Source: Pohlia nutans
Taxonomy: Eukaryota > Streptophyta > Bryopsida > Bryales > Mniaceae
Assembly: GCA_022496805.1 (NCBI GenBank)
Contig: CM040100.1
Location: 12,491,009 to 12,555,008 of the forward strand
Direction: 5' to 3'
Length of the DNA: 64,000 nucleotides
A model generated the notes under the pieces. It did no database searches. It saw only the letters and a list, made by a program, of their open reading frames with translations, and had not been told where the DNA came from. Shown here piece after piece: positions 22,930 through 34,786 of the stretch (position 1 is its first letter; each line of letters begins with the position of its first letter). Both the position numbers and the translations under genes were made by a program.

Positions 22930-23559
22930 CCGAGTAAGTCCACTGAAGTACTATCAGTACCTCACGGTTGAGGTTCTTGATTTTAGGTCACACATTAAAA
23001 GTGTTGTATTGTATTTTCTGATTTGAGCTTGTGGTGCGAGGTTTGTGACACTTGAGGGCGTCTTGTGTATTTTTTCTTGATTTCTTAAGCAGATCTTCGT
23101 TGACAACTTTGCATTCGCTTATATGTTTTCGCATTAGGGCAAGATTTGCTGCATTGCGAACTGCTGGTTAATTGGCTGCATTTGAGATATGATGGTATCT
23201 TTTTTTCTCATTTTGAAAATGGCAGGTTGTATGTGTCGAAATCGACTGTGCTGTTCCTGTAGTGGACCTAAGTATTGTCAGTTCTTTGAGGTTGAGGTTC
23301 TTCTTTTTAGGTCATACAATTAATTTTAGTGTCTTTTTATGCTCTGAACTTGTCGTGCGAGGTTTGTGGCACTTGAAGGTGTCTTTCTAATTCTTTTTGA
23401 TTTCTTTAAGCAGATCCTCGTTGATATATTTTGCACTGGCACATATCCTTGGCATTAGGGCAAGATTTGCGGTTTTGCGAACTGCTGGTTAATTGGTTGC
23501 ACTTGAGATATGGAGATGTCTTTATTCTCATTTTCATCGATGTTAAAAAATGGCAGGTT
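22930..23559 (+). repeat. Direct tandem duplication of about 325 bp in the leader intron
   Basis: Copy A (about 22930-23228) and copy B (about 23254-23559) share, in order, 'gaggttctt', 'gtgcgaggtttgtg', 'aagcagat', 'attagggcaagatttg', 'gcgaactgctggttaatt' and 'aatggcaggtt'. Each copy ends in AATGGCAG, a possible splice acceptor, so the duplication doubled the acceptor. Confidence 0.85.
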
Positions 23560-23648
23560 ATCAACTGCCTGTCCTTTAGACTCCTCCTTGAATATGCACG
23601 AGGTTCTTGTCAAGGCCTAAAATAGGTGGTGAGCCGGAAGCTTGAGCA

Positions 23649-26600
23649 ATGGAGGCCCCCATTGTTGGCGGGCACACAGGAGCTTTACCGCTTCAAGGAC
23701 AGGCAGCGAGAAGGGAGTGGAGAAAAGTGTCGGACGTGCCAAACGGTCAGGGAAGATTAGCAGCCGATGTAAATCAGTCAAGGACGCATCAATCTGGACG
23801 ACCGCGTTCCGGTAATGTGGGACCAAGGAGGAGTAGTCAAAATGGGAGAATGTTTCACCCTGGTAGTAGTGAACATTCCAGTGATTCCGATCATCACGGT
23901 GGTGATGGCAATGGGGGCCACTTGACGGGTGGTCCCGTATCTCCACAAGAGATGATCAATCAGAATATTGGACATCAGGATGCTCTGTATGATGAGGTTA
24001 GTAATTTTTCTTTCGGGACTGACATTATCAAGAACTCAAGGGTAGTAAATTCTTTTGGCTTAGATTTGTTACTTCCGACGGATTTCTGTTCTTTGAGACC
24101 TACTCGTTTGCTGATGCCTATGCTCTAGTCCATTTCAACCTTTTTTGGGCTACTGGTTCCTTCGCAATTGTGTACAGTCAAGGATAGCAAATTCGATTGA
24201 CTTGACGATCCCTAAGTTGTTGGCAAAATTTTCTATGTATATATGCATTCATTTTGTTCACATCTCTATCTACATGGAGCAATACTACTTTCCTTTCAAT
24301 TTTCTTCGTTGGAGAAAGAAACGGATCTGAATGTTTGGTTTAGGTAGTTTTTGAAAAATTAAAGTGGTGTTTCCTGCAAGGACTTGCAAGCTTAGTTGTT
24401 TTTCATGCAAAATTTAGTTCTCGTGTATGATTCTGTTGTCTGTAATGTAGTGAAATTATTCTAAGCTGCTTACATGGCGCAAGAGTGTTGCTACAGTTAC
24501 CATCTTTGAAGTATACTCAGTATGAAGTGCTCTGAAGATTTCGAAACATGTCTAGCTGTTGACACTGAAATGTCAGTATGGTACTGATTGTTAATCGCAC
24601 TGAAAAATTGGCACTTTATAGACCTTTGATGTATGAGGTGACCTTTTCAGATGCATCGGCAGCAACAGAACGAGCATGCTACTATGAACATCATGTCGAT
24701 GGAGTCAGGAAGGGGTGTAATGGAGAACCCTGACGATGCCCTTGAGCAGCAACTTCTTGATGTTTCCAGGAAAAGAGAGCAACTGCAGCAAGCGGAATTA
24801 GAGCTGAGGGCACAGTTTATTGCGCGTTCAGAGGTGCACCGTATGCAGAATAGTTATGAGGAGCAGTCTAAACAGCATGCAGACATTGTAGCAAGTCTTC
24901 AGGTATTAATGGTGGCATTTTATCTCTTCTTCCAGGCACATTTTCGCTTGTACTGAAGCTTTATCCGTCCTTTGAAATTAGTGGAGCCTGATATCGTGTA
25001 CATCCATTGGGTTCAATCTGGATGGCTTGGTAGACATTTTACCTATTGCTAAAGTTTATGTAAATTAGGATCTTATTTGTCTGGTTATAGCAATGAACAG
25101 TCGATTCTAGTGTCTGGGAAGCCACCTGACAGTGCATGCTTATGACAATGACTGAAGATAGGTGCGCTTCTTAGGATATGAAGTGTTCATTGACGCATTG
25201 TAAGTGCTACTGCTTACCTTTGGGCACTTATGTCAAGATTTTGGTTTCATGTTGCAGAATGAGATTCATGATCGAGATCAAAGAATACATCATCTGGATC
25301 AGAGTCTTGAAGAACGAGAGCAACAACTCAGGGCAAATCAAATGCAAGCAAATGAAGCTGTGAGCTCATTTTCCCAGATCCAGAAATTGACACATACTCT
25401 AGAAGCGTAGATGAGTGGTTTTCATCCTGCACTGTAACCCAGTGTTTTCAGAATGATATGTTGAAGTTGCTTTTTAGCCTGGAATGATTCACTGTTGATT
25501 GTGCTTCAGCAGGTCTGGGCAAAGGATGGCCTTCTACGTGAACAGACTAATGAGCTTGCGTCTTTACGGTATGTTTTTTGACTTCCTTGGCAAACATGGC
25601 AATCCAGCTCCTGTGATGATTTTTATGGTACTAGTTACTTTTCATAGACCCCACTGTTAGAGAGGTATTTGAAATCTGTATCTCATTTTGTGTTCCATGC
25701 AAGCAGCCGTGAGCGTGATGCTGCTTTAGCAGAACATAAAGCAGCAATTGCACAGTTTGAGGCAGATAGATCAGATTATACTGCACAAATTGAGCATCTT
25801 AAGGAGCAGGTGCACGATACAGAACGACACAGGCAGGAAGCCGAAGAACAGGTATCTAATTATGGTATCCCTTGGCATGGTATTTTGTAAGTGCTTTTCA
25901 TACATGATTAGTTTTGTAGAGTTGAATTGTGCAAGCATGTTATGTTGAACCAAAGTGATGTTTAATGCCATCATTTCTGGATATATCAAACTCATTCTTG
26001 GTTTTCTTAATTTCATATTCTTATTTTTAGAGGGTTTTCTGGCAGAATCGAACGTCCCAAGACCTGCTTTTGTTCAAAGACGGTCAGCTACAGGATGCGC
26101 AGGCTTGGATGGCTAGAGCCCAGGAGCTTGACGCTTACTGCTATACTCTGCATGCTGAGCTTCGTGATCGCAGTGAAAATTTGAATCAATTTTGGATGGG
26201 ATACCAGAGGCAGGTATATACTTCTAGGAATTATTACATGCTGAATACAAAGTATCTCTCTCTGAGTTCTGTTCTGTCATGGATGGATACTTAAATTTGT
26301 GTTTTCCATTACTTTTGCCACTTTAGTTTCTCAACAATGGTCAAAGTTAGTCGGCAAATCAGTAGTTTATACGTGGTAGTAATTTTCCATGTATTCTCTG
26401 ATTTTTTTGCTTGGTTATAGTATAGTGTATTTTTAAGGCTGCAAGTTCATGCCTTCAAGAACAATTTGGTGTGAATATTATCCGTCATGATATAATGTAC
26501 CTTACTTGGGAAGATGTCAATCTTGTGATTTTTCAGCTGGCAGATATGGAGAGATTTCATGCTCAAGTCGTTCAACGACTGCAAGCTGAGCTCAACGAAG

Positions 26601-29600
26601 CTAGAGAACATGGTCAAATACCGAAAGGTAATGGTAAAGAACGTCTTGGAGCAAGAGATGAACGGCAGATTCATACTGGCAATCACATAGATCTTCTTCA
26701 ACGTGAGGGAAATGAAGAAACTGGAGCTAAAGCTTCTGTAACAAACAACGGTGGTGTGGTACGTGGTAACCCGATTATTCTTTCACATGGAAATATGGAG
26801 GCGGCCGTGCCAGTGTACATTCCTCTCGACAATTCAATCAAGGTACAATTTCATTGGATAAATATGATCCATTTTATTTTTTTGCCATTCTTCTGTTATA
26901 ATTGAGAGTCACTTTCATGAAACAGTTACTTTGTGTGATCAAGGGATATCATCTTTCAAGAGCACAGATAGATGCTGAAATAGAGCTGATGTAATAAGCA
27001 TAAACTTTGAGTGTTTATTGAAAAAACTGTGGTAGTATAATAGGTCTTTGCAAAGGTTATTGAGGCCTTTCTATTATATGACATCAGATATGTCCGACCG
27101 TTAGGTTTGTTTTGTTTGTCTTATACAATAATATTCTTATAACTTGATTTCTTTAGTGAAATTTGGTAACGTGGCCTGGTTTAATGCGCATTAGGATTCA
27201 TAGATTCTTTTCTTTATTAACTCTTCACTACATGCGATTACAGTATGTTTCACCTGTCCTGATATTTTATAAGGAAATGATGCAGGTGGAGCATGCGACA
27301 GGGCTTCCTGTTGGGCCATCCTCTGGTGTGGTAGGCTCCAACCCCGTATTGGCCTCTGTTGGAATGCCAGTAATTCAGCAGTTTGGTCTCCAGCAACAGC
27401 CTTTGGCTTCTATCTCTCAGACTTCTCCTATTATTCAAACGTCCTTTCCGCAGCTGCATGTGCATCCTCCTGTGTTGTCTACTCCTCAACATCATCCTGG
27501 TGCTCAGCAACAGGTTAGTGTTAGCAAATTCTATCCATTTTCCTCATTTTATCTCTTGCAAGAACTAGCTTTATTTGAAGCTCTTTTCTGTATCTGTGGA
27601 CCTAAATGCACCAGTTGGAGTCTTGCAGTTTGTTAATCAGTCCAATCTATTGCTGTTGTAATATTAGAAAGTCCTTACTTCTCAGGAATGATCCAAATGA
27701 ACCGATTCAGATTTAATATGTTTGTATCAAGGTCACTGTTGAGTCGTTTTTCATTATATTTTTTGGACATTTCTGCACCATTGTCTCTAAGAAATTTGTG
27801 CTCTTGCTGGTTGTGCACATGGGACATGTTCAGACCCCTCAGCAGCAGCAACAACATCAACATCGATCAATCGAAGTGCCACACCACAACCTTACTTCAT
27901 CCTTACCAAAGCATACCATGCAGCCCGGTCAGCCACAACAAAAACTTCTAGACCGTGAAGAAGGCCAGCAGCACGGTGGAATTTTACTGTCTCAATTGTC
28001 CTTGAAAGCTCAAGTTCCTGTATCATCTGCGCAGTCTTCTGTTCAGAAGGGTCAGGAGGAAGCCATAGTTCCTGAGGCTGTGAAGCCTTTGCGTGAGGGT
28101 CAGAAAGTACAATTACTGTCCCACTCTTCTCAGGATCAGAAGCAAGCAGACCACTCCATGCAACACCATCCGCAGTCTAATTCTCAGCCGGAACGCCAGG
28201 TTAGTGTTCAATTCTTCTTATCGAACGTCATTTTCACAGATGTTTGTCATGTTCTGTTAATGTCACGAACTCAACCTCAAATTGTGCAATTAGTGTCAAC
28301 TACAAAATAATATGATTCCACAAGGATTTTACCTTTTAATCGACATGTATAAGATTTACTAATTACAATTAGTCTCTACTAGGGCATATGTCTAGGTAAG
28401 AAATACATGTTCAGTGAACGGTTTTGGCATCATCAAAAGTCATTGGGGTATAGTTTTGTTGCTCCATTTAGCAACTATGATGCTCTGTGTCGCTATTTAT
28501 CTAATGAATATGAATCAACATGCTGTGTTTTCATTATACGACACTTTGTGCTTACATGTCTTATTGTAATGCATATTGTAGAGACAAGAGGAGCAACAGC
28601 ATTCTCAAAGTCACAAGCAGGTGGCTGTTCAGCAGCACGATGAAGCACGCCAGTTGCAGCATCAGCAGGGCATTTCAAGTTCCATGCATAATCTTTCTCA
28701 AGCTGCAATCACTGCAACAGAAGAAAACCAAGTGCAACACAAGCCGCCACCAAGCATGACCATCATGGCCAAGCAAGAGCCAAGACATCCTGTGACTATC
28801 CCTGTGAATCCTCAACGAACTGCTCCTGAGCCTATCAAAAACCCGGAGCCTATTCTTCTGGATGAGAAAGCTTTGCTTGCTTGTCTAGTACGAGTTGTGC
28901 GTGATGCTAATGCCAAGATCAGTTTGAAAGCTACTGTGAGTTTTTCTCTGATTCCCCCAATTTGTGCTAAGCTTAGGTTCCTTCAGGTGCAAGAACGTGG
29001 TCTAGGTTGTGCTACTTCCAATGAGTACCATAGCTATTCTTTATACTGCGCTCTTTAAGAACGCTATTGGTGATGTAGAGTAACTGGAGAGTCATTGATG
29101 TGAAGGTTGGTGATCTGTGGTTTTGGGAACACAAATTTCTCTGATACTGTAGTGGTTTTCCTTTGTATACAGCTGCCAAATCGTCTTGGAAAAATGATTG
29201 CCCCTCTTCATTGGAATTCATCATACCGGAAGCAATATGGTCGCCTCGACGAGTTTGTGAGCTCACATAAAGAGGTATTCTTTGATTCCTTCCCTACTGC
29301 TGTGACTTTTTAACTATTGAAGAGCATTTCACTCGATCAAATGCACACATCTAAGGCTGAATCCCTTAAATTTGATTATTCTGACCAAACATCAGGATAT
29401 ATGATTTGGTTGTTAACTCTGTTCATTTTATTGTGCAGCTTTTTGTAATTGAAGATGACTACATCTATTTGAGAGAAGGAGCCCATGCCAAAGTATCTGC
29501 TACTGCAGCTGTTGCAAAAGCTACTGCAGCTGTTGCAGAAGCAGCCGCAGCAGCTGCGGCTGTCAGCCCAGTTGGAGTAGACCGCCTCCCCTCTGTAGCA

Positions 29601-30287
29601 GTCACCCCAGTGGCTCAGGTTTCTCAAATGCAAAGGGGAAAGAATAATTCCAAAACTTCGAGTAAAGATGACAGAGCCAGACCCCCATCACAGCAGGATA
29701 ACCTGAATATTCACAAGCAACGATCAATATCCCCACAGCATTCTAAACCAGGAAGTACCCGACAAAATTCTGCATCCCGCAGCAATTCGGGGAGTGAGGT
29801 AGTTGCTCCGAATACTGGTGGCAAACTTGACAGCGGAAGCAACACCACTGGCACTGAAGATTTTAGTTCGACTACCGGTAGTGCGTCCACTGGAAATATT
29901 ACAGATAATGGAGAGGTGAACACCTATGGCAGTTCTAAAGGGGCGGGCTATCATGGAAGCAGACAACCGAGCAGGTTTGCAATTTCAACATACTCTGACT
30001 ACTCCATCCATGGTTGTTCTCCTGTACTGTATAATTCATACTCTGCAGCTATTAGTTATACCTCTGGATGCGATGATGGTTAAAATTTAATGTGCTATGC
30101 TTTTGGTGGACATTGAATGCATAATGGACGATAATTGTGTTCCATGGGATAATTAATGACACGTACCTTTTTTTTTTTTTGTGGCAGCCGAAACTCTTAC
30201 ACAGGATCAGGGCAGTATAGAAAACAGGATAACCACTATAGGTCCCAGGCACAAGATAGTCGGTCCACATCAACCCCATCACAGTGA
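23649..30287 (+). CDS. Conserved plant coiled-coil, Gln-rich protein (13 coding exons)
   Basis: Hand splicing with GT-AG junctions gives exons 23649-23996, 24651-24902, 25258-25359, 25513-25568, 25707-25851, 26046-26213, 26537-26842, 27286-27513, 27834-28199, 28582-28935, 29173-29274, 29439-29974 and 30188-30287. All phases agree and the product is 1020 residues. An REWRK motif lies near residue 25. A long coiled coil rich in Glu, Gln and Arg covers about 125-400, with an AQAW motif near 310. A Gln/Pro/Ser-rich region covers about 460-740. A conserved domain (LLDEKALLAC, then LPNRLGKMIAPLHW, then YGRLDEF and LFVIEDDYIYLREGA) covers about 748-830, followed by an Ala run and a Ser-rich tail. 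From memory this order is that of a family found in seed plants as one nuclear-type protein whose C-terminal domain is named DUF7725; no biochemical role is known to me. The C-terminal domain pattern resembles a winged helix (LOTUS-like), which is inference. The start is chosen because MEAP..ARREWRK matches the usual N-terminus. Confidence 0.85.
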
Positions 30288-31190
30288 GGTATTTTGATCT
30301 CCACACTGCTTACATTTTGCCTTTCATATTTGAATTGAGTGGTTTAGGGTTTTAGCGTCAACCCTGTACTAACTCCAATATTTCACTTTCATATGTTCAC
30401 ACACGAGGATCTTCAGCGAGGATTTTTAGAGCACTACACTTTGATGCTAATATTAACATAGCCTTATCTTAATACTAATCTGATGTTTTAGTAGATTAAC
30501 ATTAATTTACCATTAATAATTTTGTGAATCTAGTAGGGATCTTTTGCGATTTTACTTGGCACTCAGTACTTGGGAAGACTGCCCAGTTCTGGTCTATCAT
30601 ATGCTATCTTCATAATGAAGGATTTGAAATTCCTCATGATTTTTTAGACATTTTCTGGAATGTATTGTGCAGAAAACAAAAGTGGTTAATCGATGCCCTC
30701 GCTGAAAGTGTTGGCGGTGAGCAAGGAGCTCTCCTCCAAGGCTAATATGCACCAAGACATTTATTGACTACAACATCTGGCTTGATGTGCTGCAGCACGG
30801 TCATTTGTTCGCAAGCATTTATGCAGCTGGGTTATCAAGGAAAGAAATAGTACAAAGCAGCATTCACTTGCTAACATGCAAGTTTTTCATCTGTTTTTTC
30901 CCGCTTCAGATTCCGATCGACTGACAACTTCGTCAGACAGGTTTAAAATTTTCAGGTATTTTTGTCCTTCGGCGACAGCCATAGCGGTAGCAGCACTTCA
31001 TGGTTAGTAAAAATACAACTATAGTTCCCTCCGAGGATTCTCAAAGAATGGCAAAGGACCTGTCTCTTGATTGACATTTTGTGGTTTGGATACTGTTTTC
31101 TATTTCAAGCCATGCACTGTATTCTTGCAAAAGGTACAGCCATGCAAAGCAATGATGCCTTTGTTTAGCTGATGATGACGCTCAGTTATT
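30288..31190 (+). other. Probable 3' untranslated region
   Basis: The stop codon (TGA, 30285-30287) is followed at once by a GTATTT donor-like site. An acceptor-like TGTGCAG at about 30666-30672 suggests a 3' UTR intron. The sequence then stays less AT-rich than intergenic DNA up to about 31180, just before the next transposon. No poly(A) signal can be chosen with confidence. Confidence 0.35.
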
Positions 31191-31743
31191 AATTTCTATC
31201 GCCTTGGTTACTATGTTTACGAAAGTAGTCATTGCGATTGCACGTGAAATTGGCAAGTACGCATGAATGTGAGTCGGAATGAGTCCAAATGTAATCGAAA
31301 TGCTTGATTGCTTTCAGATTTAGATTGTAATTTCGGAATTTGGAAATAGCAAGGTTCTGTGCTTGGAGGATGTGCTTGAAAAGGGTGCAAATGCCTAGAG
31401 CCTTCTCCAAATTCAGCAGTTTCGCAAAGATGCATTATAAAATGCAACTAAGAGGGATATTTTGAACTTGATGTATGAATAAAAATTTTTCATTATAAAT
31501 TTTAGGTTCTATCTATACCGTTAGATTTATGATTCCTATCACCAGTATTTTTGTATAAAATTTGAAACTCAAAATTCAAAATTCTATTGTAATTCGATTA
31601 CAAACAAGATATTGACAATAGAGTTATCCGTAAAGTCACCTTGGATTTGAAGAATCAACAAAGAATTTTGCTTTACTATACTCTTATTTGTTCACTCTAA
31701 ATAGTTAAAAGGTGTGGAAGATTTTGGTGGTCTATAATTATTA

Positions 31744-31885
31744 GGTGTGTAAGAGGTGTGTAAGAGCTTGGTGGTCTTCAAAAGTTTTCAAAAGTTTTCA
31801 AAAGTTTTTTAGCACCAAGAAAGGAGCTAAAAAACTTTTGAAAACTTTTGAAGACCACCAAGCTCTTACACACTTTTTACACACC
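31744..31885. mobile_element. 142-bp palindromic MITE with TA duplication
   Basis: The arms GGTGTGTAAGAGCTTGGTGG...AAAACTTTTGAA fold back almost completely around a loop near 31815. The right terminal repeat of the host transposon has the empty site ATTATTAAGGTAGAGGG. Here it reads ATTATTA-insert-TAAGGTAGAGGG, so TA (31742-31743, 31886-31887) is duplicated. TA plus near-total palindromy suits a Tc1/mariner or pogo-type foldback MITE. If transcribed it would form a long hairpin RNA. Confidence 0.85.
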
Positions 31886-32344
31886 TAAGGTAGAGGGTGC
31901 TAAAATCGTGCATTTAAGCGATTCAGGTGTGTATATTACTGAAAAAAAATGGGGCCAAAATCTGAAGCATTTGCAAGAGGAAGACCAGCCGTTCCAGATT
32001 GTGCGCATTAAATTCAGAGCACTGATTGTGTAATGAAAAATCATTGAAGTGAAGGTAACAACAACCCCCCTACATGTGCCCTGATGATGCTAATTGTGCG
32101 TAATAAGAAATACTATATCGGCCAGGCAGATGAGCAAATCCGCCCATGCCGCAAGCATGTACCGTGGAGCCACCCGATACATGCAACTTGATGGCCTGGC
32201 AATCTGGCCAGCTGTGCACTCAGCTACCGCTATCGCGTTGTCCGTTCTCCGCGCTCCTGTACTCTAGAAGCCGCTGACGCCGCACGCTGTGCCGCCCGTT
32301 GCATCGTCGCAGGAGCCACCCACTTGGAGAAACGGTCAACTCTG

Positions 32345-34786
32345 TCAAGATCTAAAACCGCTCACTACGGATGCGCGATGCACGCACAGCGGCTCGATGA
32401 GGGCTGATAAGTGCTCGGTAGAAACGCCAGCCTTCTTGCATCGTCGACGCTCGATCGCAATCCGCATGTTCTCTCTGCAGAGGGGGGTGGAGAGGGCACA
32501 CACTTGCAGCTCTTTCAAGCTCTCATGGCGCGGTACAGCTTGGTTGATGAAGGCGTGGAGGCGATCTCCAGCGGCAGCACAAGCAGCTGGCGTCCACATC
32601 GCATCGTAGGCTTTTTTCCTCTCGCGATCCTCCCGGCGCTTGATCTTTTCTGCAGCAGCTTCCGACTTCTGTGCTTCTCGTCGCCGTTTTGAGCCTTCCG
32701 CTTCGCAGCGCCTCTTCTCCCTCTCCTCCACAGCTCTGTTCTTGCGTGCGGTCTTTTCCGCCATCATATCGAGGTAGTCGTCAGTCGTTAGGATGATGCT
32801 GCGGGAGTAGTCCACGATGGGCTGATCGCTACGGGGGCGGGGAGCAGGTTGCACATGTTCGGGGAGAGACAAAAATTGCATGATCGACGGTTCATCACAA
32901 TTTGGCGTATTGCTGTGGAGATCAGTGCACTGTGCTGGAGCTCTTGCGACGTCGGAGGCGGGTAACGGGAGGTTGCCGTCATCGTCGACGGCCTCTGCGA
33001 CGAAGTACTGCTGGGGCGGGCTCATGTCGGGCTGCGTCTCCGGGATGATGAGGTCGCCTGTGACTTCCTGGATTACCAACCCCGCCAACTCCTGCTGCAC
33101 GCGTTCAACTCCTTCGGGAAAAATTTCCTCCTCCTCTGCAACGCGGAAGCATTCACTGGGTTGCATCCTTCCATCCATTTTCGTGTTGTTGAGGGGCCAA
33201 ATCCTGCATGCCTCAAATCCCTTCTTGATGTTATGCTGAGTCATGGCTTTCTTCAGAGACAAAGATACCCACTGTGCAAGTACTTCTTTTGTTGCAGGGT
33301 GACCTTTGTGACTCAAAGACCAAACATCCCGGTACATTCGAAATGCAGTCTTAAAAGGCTTAAATATGGAGACATCAAGGGGCTGAAGTGCGTGAGATGT
33401 GTGGGAGGACATCGTGAGCATGTCCAGACCCGCATCTCTAGCCTGTCTCACAGCATCTAAGGTGACATGGCTATTGTGGCCGTCAAGAATTAGCAAGTGC
33501 CTACAACTACTTGAAATACCTCCCTTTTGCTTTACAGCCTCAATGAAATGAGAGAGCCATTTAGAAAACAAAATGCCGGTCATCCAGGCACGTGGCTGCA
33601 TTGCCATCGTAGCACCTACCTCACATTTCTCAATGAAATTCCTACCAAATCGCTTACCTTTGAAGATATAGAAGTTTGGAATATAATCGCCCGCTGCATT
33701 CATGCATGCAAGGACACTAAGCCATTCGCGTTGATCAGGCATAACAGTGTGCACACATCGTGACCCTGTTTTCGCCAAAACCAATCCTCCTCCGTTGCCG
33801 CCAGCTTGTGCACCCAATTCGTCACAATTCCACACCTGGTGAGCACCATATCCATGAGTATCATACAACAGTGACAAATTTGCATAGAATGAAGCAACAC
33901 TGTCAGGGCACAAACCACGAGCTCGACCTGCTTCGAGTCCCTGTGAGTGACGCAATGTCAATTCCGGATGCCTCCTCCTAAACCACTTCACCCAACCTTG
34001 ACCCGGGACACCGTTTTGGAACGGAGTGGCTCGAAACTGTGTGATCTCAGCAACCTTGAGGCAACATTGAGTTATAGTGACCGGGTGCCCAATGTCCTGC
34101 ATCTTCGAAACCCATTGGACTAGGAGTCCTTCCTCTTCAGACGACAGGACCCCATGACGTCCCCGGTGCCGCCCTACTGTGCGCCCCATCAGATGATCTC
34201 TCAAGCTCGATGCAGGGATTCCGTGATTGCGTGATGTTGCGCGAATAGGTACACCCTCATCGATGTCGCTTATCGCTCGCCGAAGGGACTCTGCCGTCCA
34301 ATTGCCGTTTTTCTTCATTCGGACAGGCCTCCCCGATCCTCCATGCGGAGATTGTCCGCGAGAAGGAAGGCCGTCACCTTCTTCACGTCGTGGCTGTGTA
34401 CCGGTGGCTCGAAGACGATCAGGTCGAAGACGATCACCTCGACGACGATCACGTCGATCACGATCAGCTCTCTGCGGATGTCGATCAGTCTCAAGCGGAT
34501 CCTCAACGGAGTACCGCTCAAATGCACTCCGCCTCGAATCCACAGTGCAGTCAAGTTGCAATTGATTGCTACCGTCATCTCGACTGGAGTTGCCGGTGCA
34601 GGCAAGCTGTAGCTCATCGGAGGTACCATCCGGACTACCGAGTTCGGAATCAGAGTGGACATCTGCGTCAGACCGGTCCTGATCGGAGTCTAAACTGTCT
34701 ACAGCCTCTTCCATGTGCTCTTCGCCATGCACACCATCGTTGCTGAATTGCATCCATGACGCCGATGGCCTTGAAGGTGATACCAT
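32345..34786 (-). CDS. Pogo/Tigger-like DDE transposase, 813 aa
   Basis: A single uninterrupted ORF encodes a DDE-superfamily transposase that would cut and join the ends of its own element in the nucleus. Residues 1-155 are acidic and then Arg/Asp-rich with a repeated RRDR pattern. A psq-type helix-turn-helix lies at about 163-200 (AESLRRAISDIDEG, then ATSRNHGIPASSLRDHL), followed by a CENPB-like second DNA-binding segment at 213-280 (GWVKWFRRRHPEL). The catalytic triad appears as D322 (WNCDE), D435 (LILDGHNSH) and D471 (LQPLDVSIFKPFK). The tail (about 690-760) is a highly charged stretch rich in Arg, Glu and Lys. All key residues are present and no frameshift is seen, so the copy may be recent or still functional. 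The start was chosen at the first ATG of the ORF; a later Met is possible. Confidence 0.88.
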   Translation of the reverse strand: MVSPSRPSASWMQFSNDGVHGEEHMEEAVDSLDSDQDRSDADVHSDSELGSPDGTSDELQLACTGNSSRDDGSNQLQLDCTVDSRRSAFERYSVEDPLETDRHPQRADRDRRDRRRGDRLRPDRLRATGTQPRREEGDGLPSRGQSPHGGSGRPVRMKKNGNWTAESLRRAISDIDEGVPIRATSRNHGIPASSLRDHLMGRTVGRHRGRHGVLSSEEEGLLVQWVSKMQDIGHPVTITQCCLKVAEITQFRATPFQNGVPGQGWVKWFRRRHPELTLRHSQGLEAGRARGLCPDSVASFYANLSLLYDTHGYGAHQVWNCDELGAQAGGNGGGLVLAKTGSRCVHTVMPDQREWLSVLACMNAAGDYIPNFYIFKGKRFGRNFIEKCEVGATMAMQPRAWMTGILFSKWLSHFIEAVKQKGGISSSCRHLLILDGHNSHVTLDAVRQARDAGLDMLTMSSHTSHALQPLDVSIFKPFKTAFRMYRDVWSLSHKGHPATKEVLAQWVSLSLKKAMTQHNIKKGFEACRIWPLNNTKMDGRMQPSECFRVAEEEEIFPEGVERVQQELAGLVIQEVTGDLIIPETQPDMSPPQQYFVAEAVDDDGNLPLPASDVARAPAQCTDLHSNTPNCDEPSIMQFLSLPEHVQPAPRPRSDQPIVDYSRSIILTTDDYLDMMAEKTARKNRAVEEREKRRCEAEGSKRRREAQKSEAAAEKIKRREDRERKKAYDAMWTPAACAAAGDRLHAFINQAVPRHESLKELQVCALSTPLCRENMRIAIERRRCKKAGVSTEHLSALIEPLCVHRASVVSGFRS

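Noticed and set aside
27163..27636. ORFs that extend exons of the conserved gene into introns
   Set aside because: The splice junctions keep the family frame; the extensions are intron translation.
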